A stretch of DNA of 5,168 bases, from NCBI GenBank assembly GCA_018667995.1, contig JABIQT010000195.1:1-5168 (forward strand), written 5' to 3'. The stretch is from Candidatus Latescibacterota bacterium (GTDB lineage Bacteria > JAAXHH01 > JABIQT01). Below the pieces are notes generated by a model that was not told the origin of the DNA, ran no database searches, and was given only the letters and a program-made list of their open reading frames with translations. Numbering within the stretch: the stretch's first letter is position 1; each line of letters starts with the position of its first letter. Both the position numbers and the translations under genes were made by a program. Of the stretch, positions 1-5,168 are shown piece after piece.

Positions 1-704
1 ACCAGGAACATGGGCAGGAATCGTCCAAATGCGGAGCCTGAGATCTGACTTGCAGTAGCGAGGTCGTTACGTGCCACCGGCACGATCTGATCGCGATTCA
101 CGTTGAGCCCGCTCTGCTGCAAAAGATCTGAGCGATCCTCATCGCGTATCTCACGGAGCAGCTCCCACATCTTCTGTTGCCCCACGCGTGAGGCGTCTCT
201 ATTCGCCAGAAAGTACATGTTGACCACGGGGACGCCCGTATACCGGATTTCCGTTATCATCCCCTGCAGGTCCGATTCACGAGAATCGGATACCGTGGTA
301 TCTCTCACCGCCGAAAGGGAATCGGCCTGTTCACTGGTGAGCGCCTCAAGATAGAAGTGTAATTCCTGTGATTTCAATAAGGTATCAGGATCGGCGGCAG
401 GGAATTCCTCTCTCCTGAATCCCGATAACGCATCACGCTCGCTACCCGCTTTGGTTCGTTCTACGAGAGCCTGTGCCCGGGCGATCAGCCCTCGCAGGGC
501 ATCGGCTCCGGTTCCGACAATCGCATACCGATAGACCGTGTCGTCGAGCTTCTGCTCGCGGCGGTCGTTCATGAAACGCGTTCCAAATAGAATAGTGGGC
601 ATTACCACGAGGGGCAGCACCAAGGACAGAATCACAGATCGACGATCCCGAATCAGCATGCGTAATTCGTGTAAGAGAAGGGTCCTCACGATCTGCCAGT
701 TCAC
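1..704 (-). CDS. Second NatB-type ABC-2 transporter permease, 3' end cut by window
   Basis: I translated this frame by hand from the GTG at 704-702; it is open for 234 codons to the window edge, so the C-terminal half is missing. The N-terminus (MNWQIVRTLLLHELRMLIRD) has the basic amphipathic pattern with a conserved LRD/RR that precedes the first membrane helix of NatB-like permeases. A helix follows at about residues 24-41. A large hydrophilic, presumably extracytoplasmic region spans about 45-220. The last visible residues (about 223-235, GSAFGRFLPMFLV) look like the start of the second helix, where this family resumes its membrane bundle. The GTG overlaps the ATPase stop as GTGA, and an AGGGGA-like site lies 4 bases upstream, so translation is probably coupled. 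An ATG at codon 16 is an alternative start but would remove the conserved N-terminal segment. It resembles the other permease in architecture but not closely in sequence. Substrate unknown. Confidence 0.85.
   Translation of the reverse strand, partial: MNWQIVRTLLLHELRMLIRDRRSVILSLVLPLVVMPTILFGTRFMNDRREQKLDDTVYRYAIVGTGADALRGLIARAQALVERTKAGSERDALSGFRREEFPAADPDTLLKSQELHFYLEALTSEQADSLSAVRDTTVSDSRESDLQGMITEIRYTGVPVVNMYFLANRDASRVGQQKMWELLREIRDEDRSDLLQQSGLNVNRDQIVPVARNDLATASQISGSAFGRFLPMFL
271..290. repeat. Perfect 8-bp inverted repeat inside the second permease gene
   Basis: TCCGATTC at 271-278 and GAATCGGA at 283-290 are exact reverse complements separated by four bases, giving a potential mRNA hairpin. 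Two further G:C pairs would form across a two-base bulge (269-270 with 293-294). It lies within codons for the extracytoplasmic domain (VSDSRESD). No T-run follows on the minus strand, so it is not a terminator. It may be chance. Confidence 0.5.
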
Positions 705-1447
705 GCGCTCCCCTTCACATAGTGAACAAAAATGTCCTCCAGATAATGAGCCCCAGTTTCGTCCCGCAACTCATCCAATGTCCCGCAGGCAAGTATTCGG
801 CCACCGTGAATTATGGCTATGCGGTCACACAGTTTTTCTGCTTCACTCATGATGTGCGTCGAGAACAAGATCGTTTTCCCGTGATCCCGGAACTCCCCGA
901 TAATCTCCTGCATCTCAAGCGCGTTCAGCACATCCAGACCAACCGTCGGCTCGTCAAAAATAAGCACGGGAGGGTCATGGGCGACCGTTCTTGCGATTGA
1001 GACTTTCTGCTTCATCCCACTCGACAGTTTATCGACCCGAGCGTCTGCATACTCGGTAATTCCGAATCGCTCGATCAGGGCCTCCACCCGGTCATTGACT
1101 TGCTGCTCGGGATACTGATTGATCCGTGCAAAAAACTCAATAGTCTCTCTCGCCGTGAGGCGGGGATACAGCGCCGTGGTCGCTGAGTAGAATCCGAGGT
1201 TCTTCCTCACTTCAAGCGCTGCCGTGGTTACGTCGTGCCCCATCAGACTGGCCGTACCCGAACTCGGACCCAGAATCGTTGCGAGCATACGCAAGGTAGT
1301 TGTCTTTCCGGCGCCGTTCGCTCCCAGCAACCCAAAGATCTCGCCCGGAAGACACTGAAAACTCACGCCCTGTACGGCGTTGACTTCTCCTCGGGCCTTG
1401 TCGTAGAATGACTTGTGCAAATTTTCAACCAATATCGAGTGAATCAT
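701..1447 (-). CDS. NatA-type ABC transporter ATP-binding protein
   Basis: A 248-residue ABC ATPase that would sit on the cytoplasmic face and power the neighbouring membrane subunits. The motifs appear in the standard order: Walker A GANGAGKTT at 42-50, signature LSSGMKQKVSIAR at 141-153, Walker B VLIFDEPTVGLD at 161-172 with the catalytic Glu right after the Asp, and the H-loop His in FSTHIM at about 198. The segment where the Q-loop is expected reads GFYSATTALYPRLT (85-98) and has no Gln. Length and motifs match NatA-like (sodium-efflux/ABC-2 exporter) ATPases. The start is ATG at 1447-1445, which overlaps the upstream permease stop as ATGA and has GGAGGG five bases upstream. The open frame continues far upstream to 1879, but that part lies inside the permease gene and reads as low-complexity nonsense. 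The stop overlaps the next permease start. Real sodium transport is not shown; the exported substrate is unknown. Confidence 0.95.
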   Translation of the reverse strand: MIHSILVENLHKSFYDKARGEVNAVQGVSFQCLPGEIFGLLGANGAGKTTTLRMLATILGPSSGTASLMGHDVTTAALEVRKNLGFYSATTALYPRLTARETIEFFARINQYPEQQVNDRVEALIERFGITEYADARVDKLSSGMKQKVSIARTVAHDPPVLIFDEPTVGLDVLNALEMQEIIGEFRDHGKTILFSTHIMSEAEKLCDRIAIIHGGRILACGTLDELRDETGAHYLEDIFVHYVKGSA

Positions 1448-2709
1448 CGAGACCCTCCGGTCGGAGCTCGCCTCGTGAGCACACGTTCCTTTAGGAACTT
1501 CATCATATTGCCATCGAAGGTCCCGGTGAGTACATCTTCGTATCTCAGTATTGTTGCAGCGATCCAAAGGCAAAGCCCAACAGATCCGATCTCCACGACC
1601 ACCGTCAACGCGATCTGAGGCCACTGATATTCCCCCATCACCGCTTCTCTGAACACCATACATACATTGACAACGGGAATGAGAGCCATTGGTAGCGTAA
1701 ACTCTATACCGGGAATCTGCAGGAACATAACCGGAAGAATTATAAGCATGTAGAAGGGACTTATCATAGACTGTGCCTCCTTGAATGTCCTGGCGAAGGA
1801 GGCGAGTATCATCATCCCTGCAGCGATAAAGAGTGCAAGCAGGACAGTCACCAGAATTATCAGTGGTAGAGACATCCAAGGCACCGAAAATGACATCATG
1901 TCTATACGGTCACCCAGTAACGGTGCCAGGATGGATTTCATGGAAACCAACATAGCTGTGAAATTCAGGAGCCCGGCAATCGTGGCCATTGAGGCCACGT
2001 AGAGATACTTGGCCACAACGATGTTGGTTCGGTCCGTAGCGGCCGTCATAATTGTTTCCCAAGTGGATTTCTCCCGCTCGCCAGCAGTGGCGTCGATAGC
2101 CGCATACATGCTTCCTACCCCAACCATTACCACCAACATCATGGGAATCAGAAGCCCAAGTATGAATCGTCCCATCTGTTGGTCCGTGGCCATGTTTTTG
2201 GTTTCTACCCAAAACTGCTGGTATGCAGCCATGGTTAAGCCGAGTCGTTCCGCCTCCCGTTGCATGTACAGGGCACGAAACTCATCCAGCAATGCCTCGA
2301 CACGTGTGCGGGCCGTCACGCTACGATCTTTTGATTGATCAAATGTCAGCAGGACATGAAAATTGTCTTCAAGCGTCTGGGGGCTGGCTGTAATCGTCAC
2401 GACCAGGTCGACGTCACCTTCCCGTACATCCGCCACAGGCTCTGCCGCGGACACGAGGGATATCTGATCATCTTCGCGGAGCATACTCTCAAATGCTCCC
2501 GAGACTGCGACGTCCCCGTTGACCACGACCTTGGAGATGAAGCCTTCTGTTTGACCGAATACGAATGTGATTCCGGTGTAACCAATCCAGAGAAGCATGG
2601 GATATAGAAATACTGGCATCAGGATCGTGTTGAACACGATATTGCGTTCGCGAAGGGCAGAACGAATTTCCCGGATGTACAGAATGCGAATATCGGATAT
2701 CCTGATCAA
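1444..2709 (-). CDS. NatB-type ABC-2 transporter permease
   Basis: A 421-residue inner-membrane subunit of an ABC-2 exporter. Residues 1-25 are basic and end in ALRERN, matching the cytoplasmic lead-in of NatB proteins. Helix 1 is about 27-50. A large soluble, presumably extracytoplasmic domain fills about 52-178. Five or six further helices follow: about 182-205, 233-257, 279-306, 313-333, 336-355 and 364-388. Between the second and third helix is GEREKSTWE (210-218), the conserved GERExxTxE cytoplasmic motif of this family; FARTFKEAQS (305-314) and IPVVNV (344-349) also match family patterns. The start is TTG at 2709-2707, chosen because GAGGA lies seven bases upstream and because the next in-frame ATG (residue 31) would cut into helix 1. 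It begins 10 bp after the preceding gene and its TGA stop overlaps the ATPase ATG. It probably pairs with the ATPase and the second permease. Substrate unknown. Confidence 0.93.
   Translation of the reverse strand: MIRISDIRILYIREIRSALRERNIVFNTILMPVFLYPMLLWIGYTGITFVFGQTEGFISKVVVNGDVAVSGAFESMLREDDQISLVSAAEPVADVREGDVDLVVTITASPQTLEDNFHVLLTFDQSKDRSVTARTRVEALLDEFRALYMQREAERLGLTMAAYQQFWVETKNMATDQQMGRFILGLLIPMMLVVMVGVGSMYAAIDATAGEREKSTWETIMTAATDRTNIVVAKYLYVASMATIAGLLNFTAMLVSMKSILAPLLGDRIDMMSFSVPWMSLPLIILVTVLLALFIAAGMMILASFARTFKEAQSMISPFYMLIILPVMFLQIPGIEFTLPMALIPVVNVCMVFREAVMGEYQWPQIALTVVVEIGSVGLCLWIAATILRYEDVLTGTFDGNMMKFLKERVLTRRAPTGGSR
1453..1458 (-). promoter_or_regulatory. Shine-Dalgarno site deciding the ATPase start
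   Basis: GGAGGG inside the last codons of the permease gene lies five bases before the ATG at 1447. Together with the ATGA overlap it selects this ATG over the much longer upstream open frame. Confidence 0.75.
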
Positions 2710-2716
2710 ATAGCAG

Positions 2717-2721
2717 TCCTC
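2717..2721 (-). promoter_or_regulatory. Shine-Dalgarno site supporting the TTG start of the first permease
   Basis: GAGGA lies seven bases before the TTG at 2709 and overlaps the TGA stop of the preceding gene (TGAGGA). The spacing is near optimal and is the main reason to accept TTG as the start. A ribosome ending on the small membrane protein would stop directly on this site, which favours coupled translation. Confidence 0.75.
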
Positions 2722-3184
2722 ACACTGGCGCCTGACGCTTTAACTTCTGAATTTCACTTTGGACATACGCCACGAGCACATGGGGTTCGTCCGTGCCGAT
2801 TCTCAGACTTTTTCCCGAAACAAGTGTGAGCTCAACAGCCATCCAACCTGATACATTATACAACCAGCCACTGGGCGTGAGTCGAATGCCCCATCCGTAA
2901 TACCAATGGTTCTTAACCACGGTGGCAGACGTAATTTCCTGCAGATCATAGGATTTCCGAATGATGCCGGGGCCGAACCAAAAGCGTAGTTTCTCGTCCC
3001 GCACTTCTACCGTCAAAGATCCAAAAATGATGGCAACCAGAACGAGCACTACAATAAAGCTCAATGTATAGTACCAAGGCTCGATCATACCAATTGAAAG
3101 AATCAGGACCAGGCTCAGAATGGACATCATGTATATAATGAGGGTTCCTGTTTGTCGGTGTTTGTAGGGATCGCTCTGCCCCAT
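2720..3184 (-). CDS. Small membrane protein with PH-like C-terminal domain
   Basis: A 154-residue protein that I cannot assign to a named family with certainty. Residues 1-12 are polar. Two hydrophobic helices at about 13-33 and 37-56, with only a short Glu-Pro-Trp turn between them, form a likely helical hairpin that leaves both ends on the same side of the membrane. Residues 57-134 look like alternating beta strands, including GWGIRLTPSGWLYNVSG at 97-113 and SGKSLRIGTDEP at 123-134. A final amphipathic helix follows (about 136-150). Two helices followed by a beta barrel capped by a helix is the layout of bacterial PH-like membrane proteins, and the GWGIR and RIGTDEP patterns recall that group. 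The ATG at 3184 has a full AGGAGG six bases upstream, so the start is secure. It sits 15 bp after the oxygenase and 10 bp before the permease, suggesting co-expression and possibly an accessory role to the transporter (inference). Confidence 0.85.
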   Translation of the reverse strand: MGQSDPYKHRQTGTLIIYMMSILSLVLILSIGMIEPWYYTLSFIVVLVLVAIIFGSLTVEVRDEKLRFWFGPGIIRKSYDLQEITSATVVKNHWYYGWGIRLTPSGWLYNVSGWMAVELTLVSGKSLRIGTDEPHVLVAYVQSEIQKLKRQAPV

Positions 3185-3190
3185 ACCATG

Positions 3191-3196
3191 CCTCCT
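3191..3196 (-). promoter_or_regulatory. Strong Shine-Dalgarno site of the small PH-like membrane protein gene
   Basis: A complete AGGAGG lies six bases before the ATG at 3184 and begins three bases after the oxygenase TGA. It fixes the start of the small membrane protein gene and suggests efficient reinitiation or independent initiation there. It is the best match to the consensus in the window. Confidence 0.85.
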
Positions 3197-3199
3197 GTC

Positions 3200-4069
3200 T
3201 CACTGAAACGAACGCGAGACCCAATCTGCGGCATTCTTGACCACGTCGGCATCGTCACGGCTGCTTCGAGCCATGTGGCCTTCCTCTTTCCGCAATGTGG
3301 ACTGCGTAGCATCTTGATAGCGCCAGTCCATGCTCCATCTTACCGCATCTGATCGATTTGGTAGTCCCTGATGAAACAGCATGTTGTGAAACAGAACTAC
3401 GTCGCCAGGGTCGAGTTCAATAGATGCCGCCTGATCCAGAAATGGCTCCAGGGCAGCCGCTGAAATCTCCAGATAGAATTCACGCCCCTCATGGGGTACA
3501 AGTCCAAGCTTATGGGTTCTAGGTATGAACTGCATGCAACCGTTGAACTCCGTGGCCGGGACAAGCGGGCACCAGATATTCACCATACGCAGGACTTCAA
3601 CTGCCCGCTCTTCGTGTATACCGGCCAGATGGGCATTCTGGGTGTATCCTCCATCCTGGTGCCAGAGCACCAATGTCTTAGCGTGGTCGGGCAACTTAGG
3701 ACGAACTGAGTAGTTGGGATACAGTCTAATCTCCGATCCCAGTATCATTTCAACCGCATCCAAAAGCCTCGAATGAAAGAACACGTCGTATAAACCGGCC
3801 AGGTGCAACTCCCTGCGAAAGATTGACGGAGCCTTCTCCATACACGGCTCGTATAGTCTCGAAAGCCTTCTTTCAAAGCTCTCGCGGGAGAGCATGTCCT
3901 GGTGCACACCCTCAGCCACCAATTCTGCGGCGCAAGCATCTACCAAAGGAGTCATGGCCTCAATAGCTCTATCTACCACGGAGCCATCGAAGAATCCACG
4001 CAAAACCACATACCCCATCTCATCAAACTGATCCACAATATCTTCTGGAATACTTCCGGTGCACCCCAT
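3200..4069 (-). CDS. PhyH-family Fe(II)/2-oxoglutarate-dependent dioxygenase
   Basis: A 289-residue soluble oxygenase of the phytanoyl-CoA dioxygenase family, a usual length for bacterial members. The N-terminal GYVVLRGFF (19-27) is the typical opening of the family. The iron-binding triad is visible: His137-x-Asp139 in WHQDGGY, and His233 in LFHQG. Arg244 lies 11 residues after His233, the same spacing as the 2-oxoglutarate-binding Arg in human PhyH. Because Asp139 is present, it should hydroxylate rather than halogenate (halogenases of this fold replace that Asp with Gly or Ala). LDPGDVVLFHNMLFHQG (219-235) is the characteristic strand before the distal His. There is no signal peptide or membrane helix, so it is probably cytoplasmic. 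The ATG at 4069 has AGGAG seven bases upstream. It lies 45 bp after the hydrolase and 15 bp before the small membrane protein. The substrate cannot be read from the sequence; a small organic or lipid-like molecule is the family norm. Confidence 0.95.
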   Translation of the reverse strand: MGCTGSIPEDIVDQFDEMGYVVLRGFFDGSVVDRAIEAMTPLVDACAAELVAEGVHQDMLSRESFERRLSRLYEPCMEKAPSIFRRELHLAGLYDVFFHSRLLDAVEMILGSEIRLYPNYSVRPKLPDHAKTLVLWHQDGGYTQNAHLAGIHEERAVEVLRMVNIWCPLVPATEFNGCMQFIPRTHKLGLVPHEGREFYLEISAAALEPFLDQAASIELDPGDVVLFHNMLFHQGLPNRSDAVRWSMDWRYQDATQSTLRKEEGHMARSSRDDADVVKNAADWVSRSFQ

Positions 4070-4114
4070 GCTCTAACTCCTGAAGTTCTGGAAATAACGT
4101 CGCTGGCAAAGATA
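4070..4114. other. 45 bp intergenic gap, the longest in the window
   Basis: This gap separates the hydrolase stop from the oxygenase start. On the minus strand it holds AGGAG at 4081-4077, seven bases before the oxygenase ATG. I see no GC-rich hairpin followed by T residues, so no intrinsic terminator. I also see no well-spaced -35/-10 pair, only a TTGCCA without a matching -10. Read-through from the hydrolase is the simplest view, though a weak promoter inside the hydrolase gene cannot be excluded. Confidence 0.6.
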
Positions 4115-5168
4115 CTACAACCTGGCTGATTGGTCCAGAACCCAGTCAGAAATGACCTTGAGGGCGGATGGTGCGAAGGTCTCTTCTATGCTGCCGTATT
4201 CCCCCGGTGAACCAGTTTTGGCCTTCTGGAATAGATGATTCAATCCGGGCAATTCTTCCACCGAAAACTCCTTACTCACGCCCTGTTGCAGCGCTTCCTC
4301 TATGGCTGGAATGTTCTGAAGCGGCGGTACCTGCATGTCCCGCTCACCGATCAGTGCAAGTACGGGACAACTCGTTTTCTTCAGACTAGGTATCGGATCG
4401 TAGTCAAGGAAGAACCGGAACCAGGGGGCGGTTAACTGGCCCAGACTGGCCTCAAAGAGTTTTTCAGGATCCCCGTATTTTCGAATTTCCGCCAACATCT
4501 CTTCGGTGTATCCGGCCATTGCTCCAGTGCGATACGTTCTCAGCCGCTGCACCATCTTCTGTTGATCACTTTCCGACCTGATGATCGCATACATGGCTTC
4601 GGAATCGATGCGTGACTGCCGAATCGCCGTTTCATCAAGGCCCATGGCACGAGATATCAGCTCAGTCTGCAGGTAGAGAATCTCATCACCGCGAAGACCA
4701 GGTCCCGCAAGCATGACAATGAACGCTACCTCCTCAGATTGAGATGCCAGCATGGGAGCGATGATTCCCCCCTCACTATGTCCGATGAGGCCAACCTTAT
4801 TTCTATCCACGTCGCCCCGAGACAGCAGGAAAGTGTGCATGGCTCGGGCGTCATCTGCCAGTTCCACGGTCGTGGCAGTCTCAAATTTACCGGTAGAGGC
4901 ACCAACTCCTCTATCGTCATAACGCAGCACCGCGATACCATTCCTCGAAAGATGATCGGCCAGGACCCAAAATGGTCGATGGCCAGCCAGAGTTTCATCC
5001 CGATCTTGAGGTCCCGAACCGGATATCAAGACAACTGCCGGAAAGGGACCACCAGTATCCGGTATGGTCAAGGTTCCTTCTAGTTTAACACCTTCCGAGC
5101 CGCCGTCCACAACGACGTCCTCAGTATGGTATGGAAACGGAGCCAAAGGCGTTTGTGGGCGTGAAGGG
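4115..5168 (-). CDS. Alpha/beta hydrolase (esterase/acyl-peptidase-like), 5' end cut by window
   Basis: The catalytic domain of an alpha/beta hydrolase ending at TAG 4117-4115. Counting from the TTG codon at 5146, the nucleophile is Ser124 in GHSEGG, the acid is Asp270 in GERDMQVPP and the base is His304 in GLNHLF. ISGSGPQDRDE (41-51) is the usual oxyanion-side motif of this subgroup, followed by LRYDDRGVGASTG (74-86). A mostly helical cap is inserted at about 150-255. The TTG at 5146 is unlikely to be the real start: the frame stays open to the window edge, and the extra codons read PSRPQTPLAPFPY, the linker that in related proteins joins an N-terminal secreted domain to this hydrolase domain. 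The full protein therefore probably begins outside the window, perhaps with a signal peptide. It is likely an esterase, though an acyl-peptidase is possible; the substrate is unknown. It is followed 45 bp later by the oxygenase on the same strand. Confidence 0.92.
   Translation of the reverse strand, partial: PSRPQTPLAPFPYHTEDVVVDGGSEGVKLEGTLTIPDTGGPFPAVVLISGSGPQDRDETLAGHRPFWVLADHLSRNGIAVLRYDDRGVGASTGKFETATTVELADDARAMHTFLLSRGDVDRNKVGLIGHSEGGIIAPMLASQSEEVAFIVMLAGPGLRGDEILYLQTELISRAMGLDETAIRQSRIDSEAMYAIIRSESDQQKMVQRLRTYRTGAMAGYTEEMLAEIRKYGDPEKLFEASLGQLTAPWFRFFLDYDPIPSLKKTSCPVLALIGERDMQVPPLQNIPAIEEALQQGVSKEFSVEELPGLNHLFQKAKTGSPGEYGSIEETFAPSALKVISDWVLDQSARL

Noticed and set aside
103-1000. Plus-strand open frames of 83-104 codons at 103-354, 538-852 and 722-1000
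   Set aside because: They are antisense to well-supported ABC transporter genes, Ser/Arg/Cys-rich without domain character, and have no plausible ribosome sites.
1448-1879. In-frame upstream extension of the ATPase open frame
   Set aside because: It lies inside the permease gene in another frame, has no domain-like sequence, and the ATG at 1447 with GGAGGG and the ATGA overlap is a far better start.
2946-3312. Minus-strand open frames at 3224-2946 and 3312-3127
   Set aside because: They are out-of-frame shadows crossing the oxygenase end and the small membrane protein, both of which have strong start sites and domain features.
4076-4089. Small AACT/AGTT hairpin around the oxygenase ribosome site
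   Set aside because: The stem is only four A/T-rich pairs and is too weak to argue for regulation.
4739-5083. Plus-strand open frame of 114 codons
   Set aside because: It is antisense to the hydrolase catalytic domain, which carries a full triad; the protein has no recognisable features.

Overview
The window is a densely packed stretch of bacterial DNA with six protein-coding genes, all on the minus strand and so read from high to low coordinates. Two are cut by the window edges. The organism cannot be named from this sequence. Roughly balanced base composition, TTG and GTG starts, Shine-Dalgarno sites and NatA/NatB-type genes point to a Gram-negative-like bacterium, perhaps an uncultured environmental lineage. 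NatA plus paired NatB permeases and PhyH enzymes are common in such genomes (e.g. Gemmatimonadota- or Latescibacterota-like), but this is only a weak guess.

In transcription order the layout is: (1) an alpha/beta hydrolase, 5' end missing (5168-4115); (2) a phytanoyl-CoA dioxygenase (PhyH)-family Fe(II)/2-oxoglutarate oxygenase (4069-3200); (3) a small two-helix membrane protein with a PH-like C-terminal domain (3184-2720); (4) a NatB-type ABC-2 permease with a TTG start (2709-1444); (5) a NatA-type ATPase (1447-701); (6) a second, divergent NatB-type permease with a GTG start, 3' end missing (704-1).

Spacings are 45 bp, 15 bp, 10 bp, a 4-base ATGA overlap and a 4-base GTGA overlap. Genes 2 to 6 therefore look like one transcription unit, with the last three translationally coupled. 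The hydrolase may belong to the same unit, as I see no terminator or convincing promoter in the 45 bp gap. The clearest functional module is the exporter: one ATPase between two different NatB-like permeases, suggesting a heteromeric ABC-2 transporter. Whether the oxygenase, the hydrolase and the small membrane protein serve the same pathway is inference from gene order.

No RNA genes, mobile elements, CRISPR arrays or long repeats were seen. There is no gene-free stretch longer than 45 bp.
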